Notes: generated from the sequence alone by a model not told the origin. Positions 8,693 through 16,039 are shown, counted from the first letter of the stretch. The stretch: 43,251 bases of DNA from Bacillota bacterium (GCA_023450835.1 JAEXGM010000075.1:1-43251); one strand, 5' to 3'. A program made the numbers and translations.

Positions 8693-8705
8693 GATAACAC
8701 TTATC
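8693..8705. promoter_or_regulatory. Candidate Rrf2 operator 2 (GATAA-N3-TTATC)
   Basis: Perfect inverted repeat GATAA-CAC-TTATC followed by CGTAATAT. It begins about 10 bases past the -10 box, so it overlaps the expected transcription start. It shares 18 of 21 positions with operator 1. Confidence 0.6.
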
Positions 8706-8804
8706 CGTAATATCTGTATTGTTAGGAAATATATTTATACTATTGTTTTCCTTTCAGAAATTCTCATATGTGTTATAAAATAAATCTTAGGAGGAAATGC
8801 AGCA

Positions 8805-9179
8805 ATGCTTACAGAGAAATTTCATGAAGTTTTAAACCACGAAGGAGTAGTTTCAATCATATCATGGGGAGCAGAAGAACCCCACGTAACAAACACCTGG
8901 AACTCCTATTTAGTTGTAACCGAGGATGAGAGGATTTTAATTCCGGCAGCCGGAATGCGCAGTACGGAATCAGATGTCAGCCAGAATAACAAAGTGAAGG
9001 TAACTTTAGGCAGCAGAGAAGTGGAAGGATATAATAATTATCAGGGAACCGGATTTTTATTGGAAGGAACTGCAAAATTCGTTGAAGCCGGTGCGGAATT
9101 TGACAGCATGAAGGAGAAATTCCCCTTCTTAAGCAGAGTATTAGAGATAACCGTTACATTTGCTAAACAGCAGCTCTAA
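8805..9179 (+). CDS. Pyridoxamine 5'-phosphate oxidase family (FMN-binding split-barrel) protein
   Basis: A 124-residue single-domain flavin-binding protein. Recognisable parts are the N-terminal helix MLTEKFHEVLNHEGVVSI, the strand WNSYLVVTEDERILIPAAG and the barrel strand KVKVTLGSREV. The length suits the small FMN-binding split-barrel group, whose members bind FMN or F420 and have redox or electron-transfer roles; true PdxH is longer. AGGAGG is 8 bases upstream of the ATG. It is controlled by a perfect consensus promoter flanked by likely Rrf2 operators and ends at a strong terminator, so it is a one-gene transcript. A redox or nitrosative-stress role is inferred from the regulator type. 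Confidence 0.85.
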   Translation: MLTEKFHEVLNHEGVVSIISWGAEEPHVTNTWNSYLVVTEDERILIPAAGMRSTESDVSQNNKVKVTLGSREVEGYNNYQGTGFLLEGTAKFVEAGAEFDSMKEKFPFLSRVLEITVTFAKQQL

Positions 9180-9186
9180 GAACATA

Positions 9187-9223
9187 AAACCAGGACTTAC
9201 TTTACTGCCGTAAGTCCTGGTTT
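9187..9223 (+). terminator. Terminator of the FMN-binding protein gene (possibly bidirectional)
   Basis: Perfect 14-bp stem (arms 9187-9200 and 9210-9223), 9-nt loop, ending in TTT and followed by ATTATAT. It lies between convergent genes, so it may also serve rlmH on the minus strand. Confidence 0.85.
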
Positions 9224-9285
9224 ATTATATCTGTTTTATATTTGTTATCAATACCACTGAATATATTCATGCTGCAAAAATCATA

Positions 9286-9765
9286 TCATTTATGATATGG
9301 CTCACCTGCAGTTATGCGGTAAGCTCTATATACCTGTTCCAATAAGATAACTCTCATTAGCTGATGAGGGAATGTCATTTTAGAAAAGCTGATAAGCGCA
9401 TCGGCTCTTTTTATAACAGTTTCACTTAATCCCAGAGAGCCTCCGATGAGAAAAGTCAGATGACTTTTGCCGTTAGTCCGCAGTTTCTCAAGCTGTTCGG
9501 CAAATTCTAAAGAATCATACATCTTGCCTTCTATAGCAAGGGCAAAGACAAAAGAACTATCTTTAACCTGCTTTAAGATTCTCTCGCCTTCTATATTCTT
9601 AATCTGTAATTCTTCCGCTTCACTGGCACCATCCGGTGTTTTTTCATCAGCAACTTCTATTATTTCCAGCTTTGTATATCTGCTTAATCTTTTGGAGTAC
9701 TCCGAAATAGCCTGTGTCAGGTAATTCTCTTTAATCTTACCAACACCTATTACTGTAATTTTCAT
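9286..9765 (-). CDS. rlmH: 23S rRNA (pseudouridine1915-N3)-methyltransferase RlmH
   Basis: A 159-residue SPOUT methyltransferase that methylates pseudouridine 1915 in helix 69 of 23S rRNA, acting on assembled 70S ribosomes. The N-terminus MKITVIGVGKIKENYL, the knot region FLIGGSLGLSETVIKRAD, and the C-terminus LLEQVYRAYRITAGEPYHK are diagnostic. The ATG at 9765 is preceded by AGAGGT and matches family starts; a TTG 24 bases upstream is unlikely. It stands between the FMN-protein gene (convergent) and a histidine phosphatase gene. Confidence 0.96.
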   Translation of the reverse strand: MKITVIGVGKIKENYLTQAISEYSKRLSRYTKLEIIEVADEKTPDGASEAEELQIKNIEGERILKQVKDSSFVFALAIEGKMYDSLEFAEQLEKLRTNGKSHLTFLIGGSLGLSETVIKRADALISFSKMTFPHQLMRVILLEQVYRAYRITAGEPYHK

Positions 9766-9782
9766 TTTTACCTCTTTAGTGA

Positions 9783-9805
9783 ATATCAAATTTCCGATTT
9801 GATAT
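9783..9805 (-). other. Short intergenic hairpin between phosphatase gene and rlmH
   Basis: Nine-bp inverted repeat ATATCAAAT / ATTTGATAT with a 5-nt loop, in the 64-base gap. No T-run follows on the minus strand, so its function as a terminator is doubtful. Confidence 0.3.
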
Positions 9806-9829
9806 CCTCAACATCTATGTTTTTGAAGT

Positions 9830-10417
9830 CTATGATATTTCAGACTCTCCCATTTCAGGCATAGAAATTTCTCTCACGGGTTCTTCTTTAATATATTGAT
9901 ATAGTACCCCGTTTTTTACTCTTCTTATTTTTTCACCGGTAAATTCTCTTTTTTTAAGCTCTTTCTGGAAGTTATATAGCATGAACCCGTGAAATACAAT
10001 GAGAATATTTTCTTGTGACCAATCAATCTTATCAAGGAACTCATTAATGCGTTTTCTGGTTCCTTCTCTGGATTCAGGTTGACTTTTGGACTTAAAATAC
10101 CAGGCAAGCCTGCCGCATACATGCCATATTTCAAAGGGCAGCTTTATTCTTTCCGTATGTATAAAGGGAGCATTATCTACTTCCCGAAGTAATTTATCTA
10201 TATGTAAGTGCCCGCTGTATACTTCTTTAGCAGTCGTAATTGCTCTTGGCAGGTCGCTTACATAACAGATATCCCACTTGCTTCCATACATTTCCACTCT
10301 ATTTTTAATAACTTTTGCCCTCTCATAATGCTCAGACCATTCACGGAATTCCTCTGAAGTCATCATCTTCTTGTGGGGACAATTTACCTTAAAATGCCTT
10401 ACTAATCCTATTCTCAT
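9830..10417 (-). CDS. Histidine phosphatase family protein
   Basis: A 195-residue protein starting MRIGLVRHFKVN, with the phospho-acceptor His in a VRHF variant of the usual RHG motif. The second His is in ILIVFHGFMLYNFQKELKK, again a variant (FHGF). DICYVSDLPRAITTAKEV corresponds to the SDL-RA-TA motif of the family. The variant motifs set it apart from the phosphatase at 7316, and its substrate is unknown. An AGGAG site precedes the ATG at 10417. Its leader contains the tandem pair of 61-bp repeats at 10450-10571. Confidence 0.75.
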   Translation of the reverse strand: MRIGLVRHFKVNCPHKKMMTSEEFREWSEHYERAKVIKNRVEMYGSKWDICYVSDLPRAITTAKEVYSGHLHIDKLLREVDNAPFIHTERIKLPFEIWHVCGRLAWYFKSKSQPESREGTRKRINEFLDKIDWSQENILIVFHGFMLYNFQKELKKREFTGEKIRRVKNGVLYQYIKEEPVREISMPEMGESEIS

Positions 10418-10449
10418 GTGATCTCCTGTAAACCTTATCTCTTTCTAAC

Positions 10450-10510
10450 CTAACGTACATTTGGCCGCGAGGCCACTCAATGCCGGATGTGAAATGTCTT
10501 TTATTTCACA
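10450..10510 (-). repeat. 61-bp two-hairpin repeat, copy 1
   Basis: First of two head-to-tail copies. On the minus strand it consists of a stem-loop TGTGAAAT-AAAAGAC-ATTTCACA, a link, then a stem-loop TGGCC-N4-GGCCA nested in CGGCATT / AATGTACG, ending GTTAG. It starts 33 bases upstream of the phosphatase ATG at 10417. Confidence 0.85.
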
Positions 10511-10571
10511 CTAACGGACATTTGGCTGTGAGGCCACTCAATGCCGGATGTGAAATATCTTTTATTTCACA
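10511..10571 (-). repeat. 61-bp two-hairpin repeat, copy 2
   Basis: Immediately adjacent to copy 1 and identical to it except at about four positions. The first loop has AAAAGAT, and the second stem-loop has TGGCC-TCAC-AGCCA. A third copy of the same length is at 33862-33922. Confidence 0.85.
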
Positions 10572-10628
10572 CTAATCTTATTCTAGCTGGTTTTGACTTA
10601 TATTGCAAGAAAGGATTATTCCCAATTC

Positions 10629-11054
10629 TTATCCTTTCTTCTGAAATACCCTGAATATGGTATCCATGATAAAAATAGCAAGGGCTATCATACCTGCCGT
10701 CTGAATGGTCTCATTCATATAATGCCCCGCCAGGGAATTGTTGTTGGTTATCAGATTATAAACAATACGATACATTCCGACTCCGGGCACCAAGGGCAGA
10801 ATACCGGCAATGAGAAATAAGGTTACCGGAGTCTTTAATAACCTTGCAAAGCTATGGGAAATCAAAGCTACCATAAGTGCAGCAAAAAACATACGTCCAG
10901 GCACGCTTAATCCCGTTGGCTCCAGCAGCAAATACACCAGCCAGCCCACTGCTCCTACAAGACCTGCCTGCCAGAGAAATATCTTTGGAACACCGATAAT
11001 AACAGCAAAAGCAACTACCGCAATGAAAGCTCCTATTACCTGTACGAACATCAT
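10629..11054 (-). CDS. Threonine/serine exporter family, small (ThrE C-terminal-type) subunit
   Basis: A 141-residue membrane protein with about four hydrophobic segments (for example FIAVVAFAVIIGVPKIFLW and FLIAGILPLVPGVGMYRIV). The PxVPGxxMYR pattern marks the ThrE_2 (DUF3815) family. In corynebacterial ThrE this domain is fused to the DUF1212 domain; here the two are separate genes, as in the YjjB/YjjP pairs. Its ATG overlaps the end of the upstream partner by four bases, typical translational coupling. Transport of threonine or serine out of the cell is a family role; YjjPB-type pairs have been linked to succinate export, so the substrate is open. Confidence 0.85.
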   Translation of the reverse strand: MMFVQVIGAFIAVVAFAVIIGVPKIFLWQAGLVGAVGWLVYLLLEPTGLSVPGRMFFAALMVALISHSFARLLKTPVTLFLIAGILPLVPGVGMYRIVYNLITNNNSLAGHYMNETIQTAGMIALAIFIMDTIFRVFQKKG

Positions 11055-11827
11055 AAGATTATACCTCCCGACAGGTAAGAATAAAGCGCAATCCCTATAC
11101 CGATTCCCACTGCACTGGAAGCTGCCAGTACAAAGGACTCAATTGCTCTTGCTCCCCCTGACATGTAATCTCCCTGCAAGGTGTCTCTTATAGCATTGGT
11201 AATAGCAACTCCCGGAAGCAAAGGCATGATAGAACCGCCAATCAGTGCATCCAATTGAATATAACTTCCCATATAATGCAGGAATATCATACTGTTTAGA
11301 GCAATTAATACAGAAGCTGTCAGATTCTTAATAAAGGTATTTATATTCAGTTTCATGGTAAGGATTGTCACAAATACAATAAATCCTCCGTTTAAACCGG
11401 CTATGATGCTGTTTAGCAAATCGCCGCCAAGAAGAATGGTAAAAGCCGAAGAACCAACTACAGTGCAGGGATATATCAGATAATTGCTGTACTGCTTTCT
11501 GGTCTTAATACGTTTCAATTCCAGATAAGCTTCTTCAATTGAAATAATACCGGAACATAAATTTCTGGAAACATTATTGGTTTCATATATATGGGCAATG
11601 TTTGTTACACGGTTATCTACTCTTTTCACAAGAGTAATACTATCTATTGCTGTATCATCAAGGCATAAAAAGATACCGGTAGGAGTTACAAAAGCTTCCG
11701 TTTTCTCAAGCCCTGATGTCTTTAAGATTCTGCTCATAGTATCTTCGACCCTGTAAGTCTCTGCTCCGCTTATTAACATGATTTCACCTGCCAGCATGGC
11801 AGTATCCGCAAGTAGCTTATAATTCAT
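11051..11827 (-). CDS. Threonine/serine exporter family, large (DUF1212 / ThrE N-terminal-type) subunit
   Basis: A 258-residue protein with a soluble N-terminal part, then about five membrane segments. Family landmarks are SGAETYRVEDTMSRIL near the start and GSIMPLLPGVAITNAIRDTLQGD near residue 215. It is the first gene of a two-gene operon with the small subunit at 10629, overlapping it by 4 bp. The ribosome site is weak: GGAG lies about 14 bases before the ATG. The substrate is not determined. Confidence 0.88.
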   Translation of the reverse strand: MNYKLLADTAMLAGEIMLISGAETYRVEDTMSRILKTSGLEKTEAFVTPTGIFLCLDDTAIDSITLVKRVDNRVTNIAHIYETNNVSRNLCSGIISIEEAYLELKRIKTRKQYSNYLIYPCTVVGSSAFTILLGGDLLNSIIAGLNGGFIVFVTILTMKLNINTFIKNLTASVLIALNSMIFLHYMGSYIQLDALIGGSIMPLLPGVAITNAIRDTLQGDYMSGGARAIESFVLAASSAVGIGIGIALYSYLSGGIIL

Positions 11828-12008
11828 AGTGTTTTAGAACTCCGTTCTTACCTTTGAGATAAATGTTCACAATTTATTTTTATTATCTTCATACTTTACT
11901 CATAAATTCATTCTATAATACATTTAGAAAGTGAAAACAAAGTTTTCTTAATAGCTTTCACCTTCTCCTCCCCCATATTATATATAAAGGTGTTGAAAAC
12001 GCCGCATA

Positions 12009-12050
12009 ATTGCCGAAAGAAATCTTTTCCGTGAGATTTCTTTCGGCAAT
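12009..12050 (+). terminator. Strong stem-loop with plus-strand T-tract (orphan terminator)
   Basis: Perfect 16-bp inverted repeat (arms 12009-12024 and 12035-12050) with a 10-nt loop, followed on the plus strand by TTTATTC. No plus-strand gene lies upstream; on the minus strand no T-run follows. Confidence 0.6.
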
Positions 12051-12124
12051 TTTATTCGTATACTTTGTGTCACATCCCCTAATACAGCCAATAACTGACA
12101 ACACAAAAGTATACAATGCACACA

Positions 12125-12153
12125 GATAAGGACAAGCTAAAAAGCTCGTCCTT
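12125..12153 (-). terminator. Likely terminator of the PH-domain gene
   Basis: ATAAGGAC-G-AGCT / AGCT-T-GTCCTTAT with a TTTT loop. The one odd pair is G-U only in the minus-strand RNA (A-C in the other), which indicates the minus orientation. It begins about 10 bases past the stop at 12163. Confidence 0.5.
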
Positions 12154-12162
12154 ATGTTATAA

Positions 12163-12501
12163 TTATATTTCCATCGTATGCAATGCTCTTCTTTTCCTTC
12201 TGGCCTCTTCCGAAGCTGTCAGTAAAAATTCCTTTATCTCCGATGCCTTTTTGATATGCAATATCTTTAGTTCCGGATGTGTGGTATCCCCTGTATAACA
12301 GGTCAATGAACCCAATCCATAGATTCTTTCCCAAAAACTCTTTGTCAGCTTCACATCCTGTACTTTATACATATAGGCATCATCAACTGTAATGTTCAAA
12401 AACCCACTTGTTATTGTTATCTTCTCATCAGATATGGTATAAGATGTAAATGTGAGAGGCAGTCCAAATAACTTCGTCCGCTTTTTTTCTGTATAAATCA
12501 T
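12163..12501 (-). CDS. PH-like (bPH_2 / YdbS-type) domain protein
   Basis: A 112-residue protein made almost wholly of one bacterial pleckstrin-homology-like domain. SYTISDEKITITSGFLNI and the strand pattern DAYMYKVQDVKLTKSFWERI, then GLGSLTCYTGDT and KILHIKKASEIKEFLL, match the bPH_2 family. Unlike YdbS/YdbT proteins it has no membrane helices. The tail is very basic (EEARRKRR), so membrane-surface or nucleic-acid contact is conceivable. GGAG precedes the ATG. It follows the lipoprotein gene by 25 bases, so the two are probably one transcript. Confidence 0.75.
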   Translation of the reverse strand: MIYTEKKRTKLFGLPLTFTSYTISDEKITITSGFLNITVDDAYMYKVQDVKLTKSFWERIYGLGSLTCYTGDTTHPELKILHIKKASEIKEFLLTASEEARRKRRALHTMEI

Positions 12502-12526
12502 TGCTTTGCTCCTTTAAGGAATTCCA

Positions 12527-13285
12527 TTATTCTTTCAAATTAATCTCTGCTTTTTGTCCGTTTAGTGAAATACTTAGAGAGAGCCCGGATTTATTTACAT
12601 TCTCAGGCACATCAAATACCAATACCGCAACATCTGATTTACCGCTTTTTAAAGTATAATCAATATAATTTAAGTCCGTATCCAGAAGCGTTACCATTGG
12701 TTTATAAGTTTTTCCATCAGCCAAATGCAGTTTATAACCTATATGTAATTGACCCAGATCCAGGGTGACCGCTTTCTTGGCTATATTGCTGACCTTAAAA
12801 GATACCACCAGAAGCTTGCTTCCCTTTGAAGGCTGCAAGGTAAAATAGTCATTTCTCTGGGTATAGGAATCATATAGCTTATATCCTGTATACTTCACCT
12901 GATAGTTGTTATTGCTCAGAATCTTATAAAATTCCTGATAGTTTAAACTGTCAGTATCCTTTGCTGTATTGTCTGTGCTGCTATCTTTTACTGATTCATT
13001 TTCATTGGATATATTTTCATTCTGGCTGCTGCTATTCTCTTCACTGCCAGTGTCCTTAGACGTATCTGCATTACCTGTAGCGGTAGTATTCTTATCTGCG
13101 CTCTTATCCGTACTTTCCTCCGGATAAATCAGACCTTCCATATAATTATCTGTATATCTTAACACAGAACCTGCCATATATTCTGCAATAACATCGCTTT
13201 GTTTATCCGATAACTCAGTCAGCTGTGCACAGCCTGTAAGTAATAAGCCACATGCCATCACCAGCGCTAAGAATGTTTTTTTCAT
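12527..13285 (-). CDS. Lipoprotein with a low-complexity Ser/Asn/Thr linker and a C-terminal beta-sandwich (DUF4352-like) domain
   Basis: A 252-residue exported lipoprotein: the signal peptide ends in LLLTGC with the lipid-modified Cys at about 19. Residues about 60-115 are low complexity, rich in Ser, Asn, Thr, Asp and Glu, a flexible wall-spanning linker. The C-terminal 120 residues (from NYQVKYTGYKLYDSY) form a beta-rich domain with the pattern LLVVSFKVSNIAKKAVTLDL, like DUF4352/telokin-like domains. GGGAGGAG is 6 bases before the ATG. Its long leader carries a tandem palindrome array (13314-13400) and an 11-bp inverted repeat. It lies downstream of a two-component system that may regulate it. 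Function unknown. Confidence 0.75.
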   Translation of the reverse strand: MKKTFLALVMACGLLLTGCAQLTELSDKQSDVIAEYMAGSVLRYTDNYMEGLIYPEESTDKSADKNTTATGNADTSKDTGSEENSSSQNENISNENESVKDSSTDNTAKDTDSLNYQEFYKILSNNNYQVKYTGYKLYDSYTQRNDYFTLQPSKGSKLLVVSFKVSNIAKKAVTLDLGQLHIGYKLHLADGKTYKPMVTLLDTDLNYIDYTLKSGKSDVAVLVFDVPENVNKSGLSLSISLNGQKAEINLKE

Positions 13286-13313
13286 AGTTGGCTCCTCCCA
13301 TCTGCTTGCCTAA

Positions 13314-13400
13314 GCACTTTTAAGTGCTTATTTGCACTTTTAAGTGCTTATTTGCACTATTTAGTGCTTATTTGCACCCTTTGGGTACTCATTAGTACCC
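13314..13400 (-). repeat. Tandem array of 20-bp palindromic repeats in the lipoprotein leader
   Basis: Three 20-bp units start at 13314, 13334 and 13354, each holding a 6-bp inverted repeat: GCACTT-TT-AAGTGC twice, then GCACTA-TT-TAGTGC. A diverged fourth unit at 13374 has GCACCC-TTT-GGGTAC, and its right arm pairs perfectly with GTACCC further on (13383-13400). Base changes in one arm are matched in the other. Confidence 0.8.
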
Positions 13401-13434
13401 TTCAGCTGCTAAGCATGCATACCAAAACCAGGGG

Positions 13435-13458
13435 GAGTAAAAGATTGATCTTTTACTC
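13435..13458. repeat. 11-bp perfect inverted repeat in the lipoprotein leader
   Basis: GAGTAAAAGAT-TG-ATCTTTTACTC. The 2-base loop is too tight for a full RNA hairpin, so a protein-binding site is as likely as a terminator for the upstream kinase gene. Confidence 0.5.
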
Positions 13459-13489
13459 TTCATCCTTCGTAGTAAGTATATGTGAATAT

Positions 13490-13518
13490 ATCATACCACT
13501 ATTTACAAAAATGGGCAA
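13490..13518 (-). promoter_or_regulatory. Promoter of the lipoprotein/PH-domain operon
   Basis: TTGCCC (13513-13518), 17-base spacer, TATGAT (13490-13495) with an extended TGG just before it, on the minus strand. It implies a leader of about 200 nt. Confidence 0.55.
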
Positions 13519-13557
13519 TGAAAATTTTTGAACTCTCGCTATTTTGTGACACATTTC

Positions 13558-15084
13558 CTATTGTGCTCTGGTATCCAGCTCAAACCAGAATTCTACTCCG
13601 TTACTGTGGTTGATAGCACCGCACTTCTGGTTATGGGAATCCATAATTGCTTTAACAATAGATAAACCAATGCCGCTTCCGCCATATTCTCTGGTTCTGG
13701 CCTTGTCTACCTTATAAAATTTAATCCAGATATTCTCTAAATCTTCTTCCGGAATGGGAATACCTGTATTAAATACTGCCACTCTGACAACATCCTGCTT
13801 CTGAATGAATTTAATCTCTATAATTTTTGGGTCTTCCACATGATTTAAAGCATTGCTGATATAGTTAGTCATTACTTCTTCTATCATATATTCGTCAGCC
13901 CATACATATAAGGGTTCCGATTGCTCAAAATGCAATGCCGCCTTCTTTTGCTCCATCAGAATCTCCGTTGAATGAATAACAGAAGTTACAAGAGCAGTAA
14001 GATCAAAACGTTCAATCCCCGGCTGGTTGTTGCCGAACTCAATCTGGTTCAGGGACAGAAGCTTTTTGACCATAGTATTCATCTTCTGGGCTTCATCTAC
14101 AATAACTTCACAGTAGAAGTCCCTGCTGTCCTCATCGTCATTAATATTGTCTTTTAAGCCTTCTGCGTAGCCTTGGATAAGCGCAATGGGTGTTTTTAAC
14201 TCATGGGTAACATTTGACAGGAAATCCTTTCTCATTTCGTCAATCTGTACTTTATTCTGAAGGTCTGAGAACAATTCATTATTGGCTTTTTTCAGCTCGG
14301 ATATGGTACTCTCCAGCTTTTCAGACAAAGTATTAATGCTGCTTCCAAGCTCTCCTAATTCGTCCTGCGATTTTACGTTATACTTTACGTCAAAGTCCAG
14401 GTCACTCATCTTTTTAGCTATTCCGGCAAGCTGGAGAATCGGGGTTGTAAAACGTTTGCTGATCCATAGCATGACCAGAATAGAAATGGCAACTGCTCCT
14501 ATACCGACATAGGCTAGAAATTGATTTGCTACCTTTGCACTTTCCCGCATGCTCTCAAGAGTAGCCGTAAGAATTATAATACTCTTACTATTTTCATTTG
14601 ATTTTTCAACTAAGACCAAAGTCTTTGAATCCAATGTCGGATCAAAGCCTTCGTAAATATCATATTTCTTGCCTGATACAATCGGCTTTACATCCGCCGA
14701 GAAATGAAGGGTTGCATACTGACTAATACGATTACGAAGCGGATCCGGTGCATCAACCAGCGAAATCCATCCATTCTTATAGAATAATCTTCCATTTGTA
14801 AAAATATATGGATAAATATTACGGTTTTCACTATACTTCATTAACTTTAAAGTTAATGTCTCAGCCAATTCATCCGTGTCTTTCGTATTATTAATTACTT
14901 CCTTAAGGTCCACATAAGTTTTTCCAAGGCTTTCTGCTTTACTTTTGATATAGTATGACTCCAGAAATGTCCTATTCAAGACCCACAGTATTCCTATTGT
15001 AGCAACTATCAGTATGGTAAGTGTTAAAGTGAGCTTCACTCTGATAGAATCTTTATTAAAATAACTTTTTGCCCTCTGTCTCAT
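13558..15084 (-). CDS. Sensor histidine kinase (HAMP, HisKA, HATPase)
   Basis: A 508-residue membrane kinase. TM1 is at about 17-37, an extracellular sensor of about 150 residues follows, and TM2 is at about 188-208. A HAMP domain covers about 208-262, then HisKA with the phospho-accepting His294 in NVTHELKTPIALIQGYAEGL. The ATPase domain has an N box (NYISNALNHV), a G1 box (VFNTGIPI) and a G2 box (GGSGIGLSIVKAI). The sensor domain has no motif I can tie to a ligand. It is encoded 31 bases downstream of its response regulator. The HK design is like envelope-stress and antibiotic-sensing kinases of Firmicutes. Confidence 0.95.
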   Translation of the reverse strand: MRQRAKSYFNKDSIRVKLTLTLTILIVATIGILWVLNRTFLESYYIKSKAESLGKTYVDLKEVINNTKDTDELAETLTLKLMKYSENRNIYPYIFTNGRLFYKNGWISLVDAPDPLRNRISQYATLHFSADVKPIVSGKKYDIYEGFDPTLDSKTLVLVEKSNENSKSIIILTATLESMRESAKVANQFLAYVGIGAVAISILVMLWISKRFTTPILQLAGIAKKMSDLDFDVKYNVKSQDELGELGSSINTLSEKLESTISELKKANNELFSDLQNKVQIDEMRKDFLSNVTHELKTPIALIQGYAEGLKDNINDDEDSRDFYCEVIVDEAQKMNTMVKKLLSLNQIEFGNNQPGIERFDLTALVTSVIHSTEILMEQKKAALHFEQSEPLYVWADEYMIEEVMTNYISNALNHVEDPKIIEIKFIQKQDVVRVAVFNTGIPIPEEDLENIWIKFYKVDKARTREYGGSGIGLSIVKAIMDSHNQKCGAINHSNGVEFWFELDTRAQ

Positions 15085-15115
15085 AACAGGTCTTACCTCA
15101 TTTCCAGTCTGCCTT

Positions 15116-15790
15116 TTAGTCTACTTCAAATTTATATCCCATACCCCATATTGTCTTGATATAATCGCCTTTTGCACCCATCTTGCTTCTTAATTTCTTT
15201 ACGTGGGTATCAATGGTCCTGGCATCTCCGAAGTAATCATAATTCCAGACATTATTTAATATTCTTTCTCTGGACAACGCAACACCTTGGTTCGTAATAA
15301 AATAAGTCAAAAGTTCAAACTCCTTAAAACTCAAATCAATGGATTCATTATCAATCTTTACCATGTGGGCAGCTTTATCCAGCACAATCCCGCCAATCTC
15401 TGTCACACCTTCTTCCAAAACATTGGTCCTTCGAAGAATTGCTTCTACTCTTGCCACCAGTATCTTGGGACTGAAGGGTTTTGAAATATATTCATCTACG
15501 CCAAGCTCAAAGCCTAACAATTCATCCTTTTCATCACTCTTGGCAGTAAGCATGATAATGGGGACCTTGGAATATTGCCTGATTTCACGGCATACCTGCC
15601 AGCCGTCCATCTTCGGCATCATAACATCCAGTATTATTAAAGATATTTCCTTCGTATTAAAGAACAAATCTACAGCCTGTTCCCCGTTCTCCGCTTCAAA
15701 TACCTCAAAATTCTTCTTGCTGAGGAAATCTTTAACCAGTTTTCTCATTCTGCTTTCATCATCCACTACCAAAACTCTTAATTTGTCCAT
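15116..15790 (-). CDS. Response regulator, OmpR/PhoB family
   Basis: A 224-residue regulator. The receiver has the acidic pair VVDDES, phospho-acceptor Asp55 in LIILDVMMPKMDGWQV, the switch Thr in IIMLTAKS, and Lys in EYISKPFSP. The C-terminal winged helix ends with TIDTHVKKLRSKMGA and IKTIWGMGYKFEVD, typical for OmpR/PhoB. I prefer the second ATG (15790, MDKLRVLVVDD), because AGAGGT lies 9 bases before it and only 3 before the first ATG. It forms an operon with the kinase at 13558. Three direct TAACAGAT repeats upstream may be its own binding sites. Confidence 0.95.
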   Translation of the reverse strand: MDKLRVLVVDDESRMRKLVKDFLSKKNFEVFEAENGEQAVDLFFNTKEISLIILDVMMPKMDGWQVCREIRQYSKVPIIMLTAKSDEKDELLGFELGVDEYISKPFSPKILVARVEAILRRTNVLEEGVTEIGGIVLDKAAHMVKIDNESIDLSFKEFELLTYFITNQGVALSRERILNNVWNYDYFGDARTIDTHVKKLRSKMGAKGDYIKTIWGMGYKFEVD

Positions 15791-15960
15791 ATTCATCTAA
15801 CCTCTTTTCCGGAACCGGTCTCTTCCTTCCATCCTACCAACGCGCTGCCATTTCGGCACCGGCACAAATTTGTTCAGAAATACTTTTTATATTCCTGCTG
15901 CTCTCCCATGGTTTCAGACAGTTCCACTTCTTTTAATTATCCGCACTTTTTCTATCTATG

Positions 15961-16008
15961 TAACAGATTATAACAGATATTTATGAAAAAAGTATGTTTT
16001 TAACAGAT
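15961..16008 (-). promoter_or_regulatory. Promoter region of the two-component operon with phased direct repeats
   Basis: A TATAAT -10 box on the minus strand (15967-15972) has only a weak -35 (ATACTT). Three copies of TAACAGAT start at 15961, 15971 and 16001, that is 10 and 30 bases apart, on one helix face. OmpR/PhoB regulators bind such direct repeats and often replace a weak -35, so autoregulation is plausible. The rest of 15791-16017 shows nothing else. Confidence 0.45.
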
Positions 16009-16017
16009 AATAATAAA

Positions 16018-16039
16018 GACTGCCCTAACCAGGGCAGTC
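16018..16039 (-). terminator. Terminator of the cyclophilin gene
   Basis: GACTGCCCT / AGGGCAGTC, 9-bp stem with a 4-nt loop, followed on the minus strand by TTTATTATTATC. Confidence 0.85.

Larger units (their letters stand above)
11828..12162. other. 335-bp gene-free stretch with two stem-loops
   Basis: Contains the leader of the exporter operon (minus strand) and two hairpins listed separately (12009-12050 and 12125-12153). I see no open reading frame with a ribosome site. Confidence 0.5.

Noticed and set aside
10450..10571. CRISPR array
   Set aside because: Two copies abut directly without spacers and the third is 23 kb away; there are no cas genes.
13314..13400. CRISPR array
   Set aside because: 20-bp units are contiguous with no spacers.
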